A stretch of DNA of 64,000 nucleotides, taken from positions 122,901 through 186,900 of the forward strand of contig KN832572.1 in assembly GCA_000827205.1 (NCBI GenBank), written 5' to 3'. Shown here piece by piece: positions 23,630-33,985 of the stretch. A program made the position numbers and the translations under genes. Numbering within the stretch: position 1 is the first letter of the stretch; each line of letters opens with the position of its first letter. The notes under the pieces are model-generated. The model did not search any database, had not been told where the DNA came from, and saw nothing but the letters and a program-made list of their open reading frames with translations. Source of the DNA: Plicaturopsis crispa FD-325 SS-3. Lineage: Eukaryota; Basidiomycota; Agaricomycetes; Amylocorticiales; Amylocorticiaceae.

Positions 23630-24035
23630 TCCTTTAGACTGCACACGCGCGCTGTAGCGATCACCAAGTACGCATTTTGGTAATATCTCGTATTTGCTAT
23701 GGTACGCCCAGTACGTTTATCGGTTCCTAGGTTTCGTCACGACACAGGTGCTCAAGCGTGCCAATCCAAGTAAGGGTTGTTCCTCCGGTCCCGTATCTCC
23801 TGCCCTGAACTGACCGAAGGGCTACAGCTTCGGGCCCGTTCTTTCATGACGGTGAATACTTTGTATTGCATCGATCGGTGTGTTCTCGCGAGACTATGGC
23901 TTCCACGCCGACAACCTCGAGGAAATGAAGTCGATGGCGAAAGTACAGGTGCGCATTCCCCTTCTTTCTGTAAATGGGGCAAGCTGATGCGGGATTATAG
24001 TTTGCAACTTTGCTTCATACGGCGAGTTTCATATC
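23630..24035 (+). pseudogene. Relic of the M28 aminopeptidase 3' exons
   Basis: The stretch parallels exons 5-9 of the gene at 18762-20574. GTAGCGATCACCAAGTACGC matches GCAGTGATCACCAGGTACGC. CACAGGTGCTCAAGCGTGCC matches CGCAGGTGTTCGAGCGTGCC. TCGATGGCGAAAGTACAGGT matches TCAATTGCGAAAGTGCAGGT. The intron positions are preserved, so it arose by DNA duplication. Indels and stops break it. Confidence 0.8.
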
Positions 24036-24239
24036 TCTCGAGAAATGTATACTCAGATGGGTGCTCAGGCGAGAGATGGAACTAAACTTGTATTCGACCG
24101 TTCATTTTTCCATACCAAGATAAATTCATACGTCGCCCTACTTTACGGCTCATGAGAAACCGCTGGCGTCTTGCTCATCTACTTTGTCTTGTACTCCTTT
24201 TGCTTGCTCAATGTAAGTAGGAGCGCTTGGAAGTTGGCA

Positions 24240-24610
24240 GCCACCGCCGTATTTGCACTTGTTGAATCTTGCAAGAACCGGACTCAACGCCAAGGCTGTG
24301 CGGTAGCATCTGGTGGCATTGTGCCACTTTTTTTCCCTTTTTTTCCACCCCCCTCTGCCTCCCTCTGCTGTTCAAGGTCTCCGATCTCGTTTATCTATTA
24401 TATTCGGTCGCGGCTTGGACTAGAGCTGGCGTCTAGCCGACACTGCATCGACGCACCCTACCAGAACACATTCAATGGGCACCGTCTCGCCGTCTCGCCG
24501 CCGGGCTTGACCTTTCATCTTGGATACGACGGATGTCCGCTTTGTAAAGGTCCCGACTTAGCCGTCTTGGAAGACGTGCATTGCCTGAAAGATATGGGGA
24601 AAAAGTGAGA
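24240..24610 (-). pseudogene. Relic of the SRR1-like gene
   Basis: Homologous to 20853-21230 and to 15330-15780 by blocks such as CATCTTGGATACGACGGATGTCC and GGACTAGAGCTGG. No frame is open across it. It lies between the M28 relic and gene D, as expected from a copied block. Confidence 0.7.
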
Positions 24611-25248
24611 TCGATTGTGGCGTTCTGAGTGTCCCGGGTGATTGACTAGTGTACGGGACTCGCCAGCTGTATCATAGCTTGTGGTATTGGCTCTGCGATG
24701 AGATGCAGGTCGTTCCCGAAACCAGCTGCTATTGATACAGGTACTCTTTTGATAATGGCGCGTTAAGACGATGCAACAGACCCGTCGCATATCCATCGTG
24801 GTACGTCTGCATATGGTCCCGTGTGCCCAGCGTCGCGAGCAGTTGTTGTTGGTGTGTGTCAGATTTTGTGCGAATCCACTCTCGTCTCCTTTGTGCGATA
24901 TATTGTTTTCCTGTATTCGCCCGTCAAGAAAGCTGCGTCCCTGTGCGAGCGCCCTCTCCCGGTGCCTCTCGTTAACTGCCGCGCTAACGTCGTAATCTTG
25001 GGCTGCACTTAAAAGCCTAGGCGAAGGCGGAGAGTGGGCACAAACGGAGGTGTTCGTGGCTAGGAATCGGCTGTTTCGACGTTCTCTTTCCACCGAGAAT
25101 TTACTTTGTTGATCGCATACATTCTCCATACATTTTTTCGAGTTACATTATACAGTACTTACCTTGGACGGCGCTGATCCGACCCGTCCGTCCCCCCCGG
25201 TACTCGACCTTCGTTGGCATGCATCCCAGCTCGACCGCTCGGGAGAGT
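24611..25248. other. 3' flank of gene D, conserved with gene A
   Basis: No gene seen. It mirrors 14637-15329. The minus-strand frame at 24515-25129 is a chance opening over this non-coding flank. Confidence 0.6.
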
Positions 25249-26792
25249 CTAACGGGTGTTGTGCATGTCGTACCGGGCATACTCCTCTGCCGAGGGGTAG
25301 TACCAAGCGTCTGGCTCCGGCTGGCGCATGTATGGAGGGTACGCGCCATACGCGTAGTGTGGGTGCTCAGCTGGAGCACCCTCGCGTTGGTACCCGTAGT
25401 CCTGCGCGTTCGGGGCCATCGTCCAAGTGCGCGCCCGGTCCTGCTGCTGGTCCGGATCGTTCCCACCGCAGTATTCGCACCACCAGTCCGCCACGTTCCT
25501 GCCGATGGGTGCGCCGAAATCTCCCATCCGCCTCTCCTCCGCCTCGACATGGCGCGCTGCTCGCAACAGGAGGTCGAGGCCCGTCTCGCGAGGGCCATGC
25601 TCCTCTGCATCCTCGTCTGCGACGCGCGTTGGGGGCGGTGGGCTAGGAGATGCCGGCTGGGGCGACGCGCTGGGCGTGTCGTACGAGACCGCATCAGACC
25701 AGCGAGCCTTCTTCGCCGCGCTGGGGCGGTCATGCGCGTCGTAGGGCTCGAGACTGTATTCGTAGTTGTCGGGCATTTCGATCGCTTGCTGGGGCTCGAC
25801 GCTCGTTGATCCCCTGGAGGATGTGCTAGAGCCGATGATGGTGCTGGACGCGGAGGCAGTCGAAGACTGCGCTTCGATGCGTCGCTTCCCGTCTTTCTCG
25901 AACTGTCGAATGCAGACATGAGTGCGCGTTCGCACCCCCAGTGTTGTCAAAACTCACCGGCCACTCCTCCTCGTGCTTCTTCAGCAGGTGTTTCTTCCAG
26001 TTCTCTGGGTAGAACAGGTAGCCCTTACGGTTCTCCAGCTTGATGAGCTGCGGCATGCCCTTCGCGTCGATGCATCCCCCGCAAAGCACCCATCGCCCGG
26101 TGACCACCGCTGCAAACGGGTGCGATTCGGATATCATCTGCCCCCGCGCGGTCGCGGACATCTGTTTCTTGATGCCCTGCGCATTCGGTCGAGGCTTCGC
26201 GACCCGCTCGGGCGGATGATACTGAATCACCGACGCTGCTGCTGGTTCGGGTCCAGTGGTTGATGCTGTACGGCTGCGTTTGCCTAGGGCAGTGGCCGGC
26301 GTCGGTTTCTCTTCGTGATCGGGATCGTTGTCCGCACTAGCTATCCTCCAGACAGGCGGGAACGACGGAGGACCCATGCCTCCGGCGGTGGGCGGCGGCG
26401 GAGCCATGTTGTGCGCGACAGAATGCGGCCTTGCTTGCGTTGCTGTCCCAGCTTCGCCGGTGAAACTGCTTTCGCCCGGCGGCGGCGGCTGGAAGAACGA
26501 CATGGAGGACTGGTGATGGAGTCGCTCTGGGGGTGGCCAGGAACTGTGCGTGCCTTAGTCAGTCGTTGTTGATCGGTTTACCATGCGTACTCACTATATG
26601 CTGCTGCCCATGGACAGGTAAGCGGATGGGTCACCTCTGGAGGATCCTCGTCAGACAACTCGGCCAGTGCACCCACCGTGCGACGTACCGTTCAATTGAC
26701 TCTTCGTGTGCTACACTCATCTGTGATGCGATATCGGCGCTGCGGCTGTTGTGCTCGTCGAAGGGGCTCTCGATTGCGCTTGGAACAGGCAT
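25249..26792 (-). CDS. Zinc-finger-like family protein D
   Basis: Exons (minus strand) 26792-26689, 26543-25958 and 25902-25249 join in frame to 447 aa. It starts MPVPSAIESPFDEHNSRSAD. A Pro-rich part follows (FFQPPPPGESSFTGEAG), then QRVAKPRPN-like ERVAKPRPNAQGIKKQMSA, then SHPFAAVVTG. The putative zinc site is LCGGC, IKLENRKGY, NWKKHLLKKH (C-x2-C-x27-H-x4-H). The last exon has AKKARWSDAVSYDTPSASP, a second Cys pair in WWCEYCGGNDPDQQQDRA and a Tyr-rich tail ending DMHNTR, almost identical to A. The 145-nt first intron stays open in frame from exon 1 for about 18 codons, so a read-through short product is possible. Confidence 0.8.
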
Positions 26793-29315
26793 GGTGCGGA
26801 GGGATGTTATGCTGGAAGATGACGGTGTTGGTGAAGGAGTTCAAGATGTGTCTATTGAAGCTGATATAACGCCCTTTTGAAACAGTGTCACACAACAATG
26901 GAGTCGCTTCCCAAAATGTGACTTCGGGCCACCCTACTGCATTTGGTTGTTGGTCCACATCCGTGTTGATTGTTGATTGTGGAGGGCCAAAGCGTCGTGC
27001 TGTGGCGTCACGGTTAGACCTGTCTTTTACTGCGTCTATTTGGCCAAAGCTGAAAGACATAGTGTTCCCTGAGCAGGTCTACATGCACCTGCACTCATAG
27101 ACGACACTATACCACGAACGACGATGACACCAATGCTAGCGTTCAATCGCGTCGGACCCGCTCAGGAAACCCCTCCTACCCGTTAGTTTTCTTGGACTCA
27201 AGTCGCACCGCCTTTGTGCTACTGCCGCTGTCACTCCGCTACCCTTCCTCTGTCTATTCGTGCTTTATACATCGGTGTACCGGACATCGGGTACCGATAC
27301 TGACTTCTGGTTCGCTACTGCCGAAGCTCGAACAAATGGAGTCGAATCAATGTGGATTGTGTTTGCGACGGCATTGCATACGGCGGGTGCCAAGCGTATG
27401 TAGGTGAGCCTCTCTCTCTATGCATCTGCCAGTGGTCTGACGTCGGGGCCAGTTTACGTGGTGCCCTCTTTTGTCCAAGTACAGGTGGCCCAATAATGGA
27501 CACGCAACTATCCTGCCCGCAGCGTTGTGCTGCTGACTTCATTTGGCTTGTAGACGAACTGGCAAAGAGGACCGGTCTCGTGTGACAACCATGACTATGG
27601 GTAGTTGGGAAGGAAGTCGAGTGAGTTTCTGCACGGCGCTCAGGCTCTCCAAGTCCCCCCACCTGTGTAGCCATGGGTCGTCGCCTTTTATGGTTGCGAC
27701 CACGGGCGTATCGGGTGACGCCTCAAATTCATGGTGCTAACCTTCAATCCACGAACAGTACTGAACGGTACGATAGTCTGCGTAGTAGGTATTCAGAACG
27801 TTCCGTGCAAGCTGACTCCGTTCAGTTTCCCTCATCTAGCCCTCAGATTCGCCGTCCTAACCATTACGAGCCCATCTCGACGTCCCCTATCTTCCCTAAC
27901 TACCCTCTGGCGTTCCCGCCTCTGTCTATCTGGGTTTCACGCCACGGATGCCATGGCCAATGACTGTGTGTGATTTGGGGCCACCAGCTGCAGCGGGGCT
28001 CGTGGGTATACCCTGCGGAGCTGCGACTCTCGTGCGCGACATGTGTGGTCAGGGCGGTGTGTGGGTGGGCGAATGTTGGGATAAAGGGTGCACCCGATGA
28101 ATGTATGGATTGCTTTCGATTACGGGTGTGTATGCTTACCACAAGATGTGTTCGGAGCACCGTAGCATTTATAGCAGAACCGGCTCACAGCCTGTCGTGC
28201 ATCGCATCGATCCGGTGCTTATTACAGCATCTTCTGGTGTGTTACTTCGTCTCATAAATAATTGGGGACTGGCGAATGCACTGCAATAGGCTGCCGCCTA
28301 CGAACGCGTGAGCAAGGCGCATCGTCTCTTCCGGCAAGCCTGTCTATAACGCAACTCCTCCGAGGACATCGAGACGTAAATTTCTTCGCTGCGTATGTGC
28401 TTTTTATCTTGAATATGGGTCGTGGAGAAGTGGATGCTTATGATGAGAGGCGTCCAGAGAGCCGCAAAATTTATCTCAGAGCCGGCCCACAGCCTTTTGT
28501 GCATCGATATCACCATCGATCCCGAGCCAGTGCTTGTTCCAGCAGCCCCCATTGTACAATTCCTACAACTGGGGACATGCAGATGCACCGCAATAGGCTT
28601 CAGCGCTTCAGCCCGCGAGAACATGAGCAAGGTGTTGTCTCTGCCCACAGCCCTTAGATCCCTTCCATAACGCAACTCCTCCGAGTAGGTCGGGATGTAA
28701 ATTCTTTCGCTGGGTAGTATGTGATCGTTATCGTTTTTTCTCACTCGACTACTGACCGCATATGCTTACCAGGTCCTTGGCTTTCACCGGATTTCGTTAT
28801 CTCCTTCGATCCTGGCTACATATATGATGAGGTCCGTCAGCCCTCTCTTCCTCTCCTCAACGACTTAGCAATGTTAAGGCCATTAACGAGTACAGAGCCT
28901 GTATCATCTCAGTTTCGGAGATACGTTTCGATGCCGCGGTTTTCACGACGCCTCACGGGCGCTCCAAGCATGTCTTAGCGCTAGATCTGTCCGAGATATA
29001 GTCTAGATGCATACCTTCACGGCGGACCCTGCACATGGCTTCCGACTAACCCCCACACTCCTTGGCAACACTTATATGTGCGTGCATACGCCAGAACAAA
29101 CGCGTGGTCCATATGATAATGCAAAAACCTTCCAGGATGGGCGGGCAGAAGCTTCAATTCACCAGGAACGTCGGTGAAATAACAATGTCGCGATTATGTA
29201 TACTAGGTATTCGCTTTGCGCCGGTGTGAAATTCGGACCTTGGTGTCTACACATAAATAGGCGTCGTCCAAAATGCATCGTCTTGTTTTCTAGGACTCAC
29301 CTATTGCTACTGGTG
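26793..29315. other. 5' flank of gene D, then gene-poor stretch
   Basis: Up to about 27080 it matches the 5' flanks of A and B (TCACGGTTAGACC, GGCCACCCTACTGCATTTGGTTG). From 27.1 to 29.3 kb I see no convincing gene on either strand, only short chance frames. The one structured item is the tandem duplication at 28170-28722. Confidence 0.5.
28170..28722. repeat. Tandem direct duplication, about 300-bp unit, diverged
   Basis: Copy 1 (28170-28397) and copy 2 (28469-28722) share GCTCACAGCCTGTCGTGCATCG / GCCCACAGCCTTTTGTGCATCG, GCACTGCAATAGGCT / GCACCGCAATAGGCT, ATAACGCAACTCCTCCGAG and GTAAATT(T)CTTCGCTG. The minus strand of both halves reads a similar short peptide with SEELRYG and SEELRYR, but no full gene is visible. 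Confidence 0.75.
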
Positions 29316-31385
29316 ATGTCAACTGTGTCTGCAACTTTGTACGCGTCGCTGATCATCCTTGCACTGGGATGGCTACGGGCATTATTCGGCCGCCCTCGCG
29401 ATGACATGCACCGCGTACCAGGTCCGGTGCGCCCTCTTATTATAATGGCGTATGCATGTACTGAATCGTCTATAGCCCAAGAGCATTGCAAGCTGGATCT
29501 GGGGGCACGAGCTCCTGGCCCATGTTCACGAGCCCAACCACATGTACACCACCTGGGTGAAGGCGTACGGCAGCGCCGTCAGGATCAAGGCGGCGCTATT
29601 CCATCCTGATATCGTGCGTGCGCGCCAATTTCACTCTGTTGGCTGTACTGTAGTTTAACGGCGTCCTTGATAGCTTCTTGTCACAGACCATGCTGCCGTG
29701 CACCACGTCTTGGGCGACGTCAAGGATTATAGTATGTGTTCGCTGTTTGACAGAGTATCGCTGGATTTACATGGTATTTTTGGGCAGTTAAGTCGCCCGG
29801 CGTGGTCCCCCATGTAGCCAGTATGCTCGGCAAGGGCCTGCCCTGGGCTGAAGGCGCAGAGCACAGATTCCAGCGCCGCATTCTCTCGCCGGCATTCACG
29901 TCAGTCCCATTCCTTTGCATTATCGATGCATTGCTATCTTGAACACCCGTCTGCAGGCCCGACAGCGTCAAGGGCATGGCCGACGCCATATTCGAGTGCG
30001 CCGAAAACATCGAACATCGACTCACTGGGCAGGTACCGCACGGGCCCGACGGCACGGTCGTAGACATGACCGAGTACTGCTCCTCTGTGACGCTCGACGT
30101 GATCGGCCGCGTCGGGTTCGGGCACGACTTCGGTGCCTCAGCGGGCCCCGTCCTGTCCCCCTCGGCCACAGACGCGCGGGCGATATTCGACGCGTGGAAA
30201 GGGCACATCCAGCAGAGTTTTACGTTCCTCGCGTTTCTGGGGCCGCTGATCCTGCGCGCCTTCCCGAAGATTACGAGCACCTATCTGTTTATGCCTGCGC
30301 AAGGGAAGTCTAAGCTACTTGTCAAGAAGCTTGCGAGACGGTTCGTCGATGCCGCGGAACAGGGTGCGGACGTTGAGAAAGGCAAGGACATCCTTTCCAT
30401 TTTGTTGAGAGCTGGGAAGGATGGACAGGGCAAGGATGCAGAGAAATTGACGGACGAGCAGATTCTTGATAATGTACGTGCTTTCCGCTTGATTTTGATC
30501 TTTCCCACTACCTTTATAGCTCACATATTCGTGGAACAGATTAACACTTTCACGTATGTTTCTGTCTGTATATCTTCGTGCATACGGCTCACTGAGTCGC
30601 CATGCTCTTCAGCATCGTGGGGCACGACACAACGGCAAGCGTGTTAGATTTCACGTTCCTGGAGCTCGCGCGCCATCCCGAAATGCAACGCAAACTCCGA
30701 GAAGAGATTCTTTCTAGCGGCCAGAGCCTCACCTACGACACAATTCAGGACTTTCCATACCTTGACGCCGTGGTGAAAGAAGGGTACGCTCCCCTTTCCT
30801 CTGACCATTCCATATGAAGTTCTCAACATCGAGTGTGTAGACTCCGACTGCATGCATCAGTGCCCGCCATCGAGCGCGTCGCCCTGAAGGACGACATTAT
30901 CCCCCTGCACAAACCCATCCGCGTCACCGACGGAACTCCTCTAGAGGCGCTGCACATTTCCAAAGGCCAGGTGCTCCTCTTCCCCGTGCTCACGATGCAG
31001 CGGAACCCTGCCGTGTGGGGCGCCGACGCCGCGTTGTTCCGGCCCGAGCGCTGGCTCACCCCCGGAGGCGTCCCGCCGCCGGGCGAGCTGCCGCACACAT
31101 GGAGCGGGCTCATGGCGTTCTCGGAGGGCCCGAGGACGTGCATTGGATACCGCCTAGGTCTGTCTGTCTTGTCACTGTAGACGTTTTTTGAGGTGCCCTA
31201 TTGACGGTGCTGTGGTTGCAGCGGTATTGGAGATGAAGGTCATCCTGGCCACACTTATCCGCGGGCTCGAGTTTCATGATACTGGCGCACAAGTGCGCGA
31301 GCATATGTTGCCGACGTTGACGGCGCTAACGGACGGGCGGGGTGGGTATCTTCCTCTGCGGGTGACGCTTGCGGGCAAGGACTGA
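29316..31385 (+). CDS. Cytochrome P450 monooxygenase 1
   Basis: About nine exons. The N-terminal anchor reads MSTVSATLYASLIILALGWL, then the hinge HRVPGPVR. Next are SIASWIWGHELLAHVHEPNH, IKAALFHPDI, and the C-helix part LPWAEGAEHRFQRRILSPAF. The large exon at about 29957-30474 carries KGMADAIFECAEN and DVIGRVGFGHDF. The I-helix is SIVGHDTTASVLD with the usual acid-Thr pair. ExxR lies in VVKEGLRLH, then FRPERWLTPGG, and the haem loop FSEGPRTCIGYRLG with the Cys ligand. It ends at TGA 31383-31385. ER-bound, haem-dependent oxidation of a small lipophilic compound is expected; the substrate is unknown. A fragment of a sister gene lies at 12185-12375. Confidence 0.92.
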
Positions 31386-31611
31386 ATACCGGGTCCATGC
31401 TTGTATTTACACTTATGATATTTCCTCGAGATCTCGATGTCCACTTTGTAGGCATGTTAGTAGATTGAAAAGCGACCTTGACTCTCGCACCAGGCTCTTA
31501 ACTCAAACAATGCTAAGTAAGACAAACCAATGGTATCGTATTCTGAGCATATTACAGTATCATCATTGTCAAGTCCATCCTCGCCTCCGCGCTCCGTCCA
31601 CCGAGGACGAA

Positions 31612-33316
31612 CTACGCAGCAGGCACCTTGATCTCCGGCGCATTCCCCAAGAACTCGTAGAAGTCTTCGGTCGGGGGGTTCGCTTTGAACAACTTGCCCA
31701 GCCGCTCATCTGCGCGGTCGCACATTGAGCTCAAACGCACCGAAATGAAAAGGGGGATGGGGGGACTCACAGACGGGATCGCTGTCGATGTGCTTGAAGT
31801 GCTTCAGCTCCCACTTTGTGCCCGCGGCAGCTTCGTCTCGTCTCCTCTGCCTTTGTTCGTTCTGAAGTATAACGCAAATCAGTATCGACGATGGAAAAAC
31901 GTTGTTTCGATAAGGGACGTGCCTCGATGATGGTCTTCTCCTTGCTGGCAGTCTCGAAATCGCCGCTGCGGATACCCTTGGCGACGGCCGACCACAGCCT
32001 CCTGCTCTCGAATGGCTCCTGCTCTTGGATGTCGGCGACAGTCACCTCTTCCTTCGGTGTAGTGACATCGTGGAACGGCACGCCTTTGGACGTTCTGGAC
32101 AATGTTGGCGTTAGCTCATGAGCATTTGATTTGGAGCGCAGGGGCGTACTTGGAGCTGACATGCCACAAGCCCTCAACAGCCGTGGGCTGGCCTTTCCCC
32201 GAGGGCGGTGCAAGTGTTGCCTTGAAAGAGTGCGATTTACCCGAGAAGTAGCCTTTGCCCTTGTATTCAATCTGAGGCGCGTACAATCTATTAACTCGAC
32301 CATCAAGGTTGTGAGTTATGCAAGGGAGCCGCACCGTACTAAGGTATCCTGTGCTCGCCGCGATGTAGCTCGTCTCACACAATTCGATATACGGGCTATT
32401 GATGCGTCAATACCAAGGCAAGTCACATTGGGATCTCACTTACCTGCCATACCACAGGCCGTCGATGCGCAGTCTCGGGAGTGTTATAAGGTACTCCTCA
32501 GAGCCGCCGATGGTAAGCACGGCGTGTCCAACTTGGCGCACCACGATAGATCCGGCTATGTTTCTTATGAGCAACGTTTCGTCTACACTGATGCACCACA
32601 CCTACCACTGAAGCTCGTCCGTTGGGCACTATGGCCGGTCAGCACCAAGCCCTTCTCCTTATTCTCAATACGGTATGCCGTGATCGGTGGGTGGTGAGAC
32701 ACCTGCTCAACGAGTAGCGTGGTGACACCAGGAGAGGCCTTGGAGCCTGGCCATACGCCGTAGAAGAGTTCGCCGAGGACAGGGTTGAGCGGCTTCTTCT
32801 CAGACCCCATAGATTCATTGCGGGACGTATATTGGCCTTTGAGAGTGCTCTAATAAATTATCAGAATAGAGAACGTATAGGAATGAGATAGCGCCGCACG
32901 ATAAACCAGCGTAACACAGCTTGCGCGCGGTCCTCTTCCGTCTTGCCATCCGCAATCGCTGCAAACAGCTCCGGACGCTCGCACCAGTATGCTACACAAC
33001 TCATGAGAGTTCCTCATTCCCGAAGCAACAAAAATCGGACGTACCCGGGAATTCGGTTAGCGAAACGGGCGAGAGGATGAAGGGGGGCGCAGTCATGCTC
33101 GAAAGATCGCCCGAGAAGCTGGTCATCCTACACCACATGAAGGGCATCAGTACTGCGGTGAGTACCATATAGTGAGAACGACGCACGATTTCAAAAACGA
33201 GGTCCAGCTACCACGCTGAGATGCTGGTACGGCCTGTGCTCCATATTAGCGCGCTGTATCGTGCCAGGGGTGTCGTCGTAACGCACCTCGCCGACCTGTT
33301 CCTCCTTGTTGCTCAT
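31612..33316 (-). CDS. Oxysterol-binding protein, Kes1/Osh4 type
   Basis: Minus-strand exons start at ATG 33316 ([18 protein letters not shown]). Then come [35 protein letters not shown] with a Lys/Glu tract, [20 protein letters not shown], and the family signature [20 protein letters not shown]. Further on are [20 protein letters not shown], a [18 protein letters not shown] stretch, GLWHVSSK and KHIDSDPV, ending at TAG 31614-31612. EQVSHHPP is the OSBP fingerprint. There is no PH domain, which fits the short Osh4 class. Such proteins exchange sterol and PI4P between membranes. It sits between P450 genes on both sides, on the strand of P450s 2 and 3. Confidence 0.93.
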
Positions 33317-33985
33317 GTTGGGCGCGTTGTGGACTAGTTTTTGTGATTTCTTGAGCCGTAGTTTGTCTAGAATGGTGGCAGATATAGAGAAAGATGCGCA
33401 AGCTTGTTGTGGAGAGAAGGATGGAACGAGCGCTGCTGCATCGATTGCGCGCCAAAGGGCCCAAGGCACGATGATGTAATTTCATTTCCTCACAGTGCCG
33501 CTGGCTATAGCTATTTACCGGCTCCTCTGCCTAGCTCTGCCTCAGTCTTTCGCATAGAAATCTATTTACTAACCACGATGGAAAATACGACGACATAGGC
33601 TACCAAAGACACCTCGAAGGGAGGGTCACGTTGTAGCAGGGATATTCAAAAAAATTGGTACGATCCGGGTAGATGAGCCCCGTTCTTTGCACGTTCGACA
33701 CGGTGGTGGCGTCCGACATAGTAGATGAAGGATGGATGAGTGGATGGCTCTTGTTTGTCTTTTGGAGGTAGTGAACGTGATGCACAACACTTCAGCCTTG
33801 GAGCGAAATTAATGGGACGCAGAGAAAAGTTGTGGGGTGCCGGGGCTCCATCCGACAAGCACTGAGAAATAGACTGCCGAGTGATCTACACCGTCCGACA
33901 CCGTCAGAAAGCGTGCACGTTGAGGAAGAATGCGTAGACTATAACGTACTGCTAGTGACCAGTGCTCTTGGTTTTTTGAGAAATT
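33317..33985. other. intergenic, no gene seen
   Basis: Upstream of the OSBP gene and downstream of P450 2. Only short frames are present, without domain or splice support. Confidence 0.45.

Larger units (their letters stand above)
21200..27080 (-). repeat. Right arm of the large imperfect inverted duplication
   Basis: Read on the minus strand the order is gene D, SRR1-like relic, M28 relic, gene C, matching the arm at 12810-18320. Gene D pairs with A and C with B by exon lengths and protein similarity. The unit C + SRR1-like + M28 3' end is also repeated directly as D + relic + relic. Confidence 0.8.

Noticed and set aside
24171-24608. Plus-strand 145-codon frame
   Set aside because: It overlies the SRR1-like relic in antisense. 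Not conserved as protein in the other two copies.
26640-26688. Extension of gene D exon 1 through the GTACGT donor as the main product
   Set aside because: In A the same reading hits a stop at once, and C confirms the donor position. Treated only as a possible variant.
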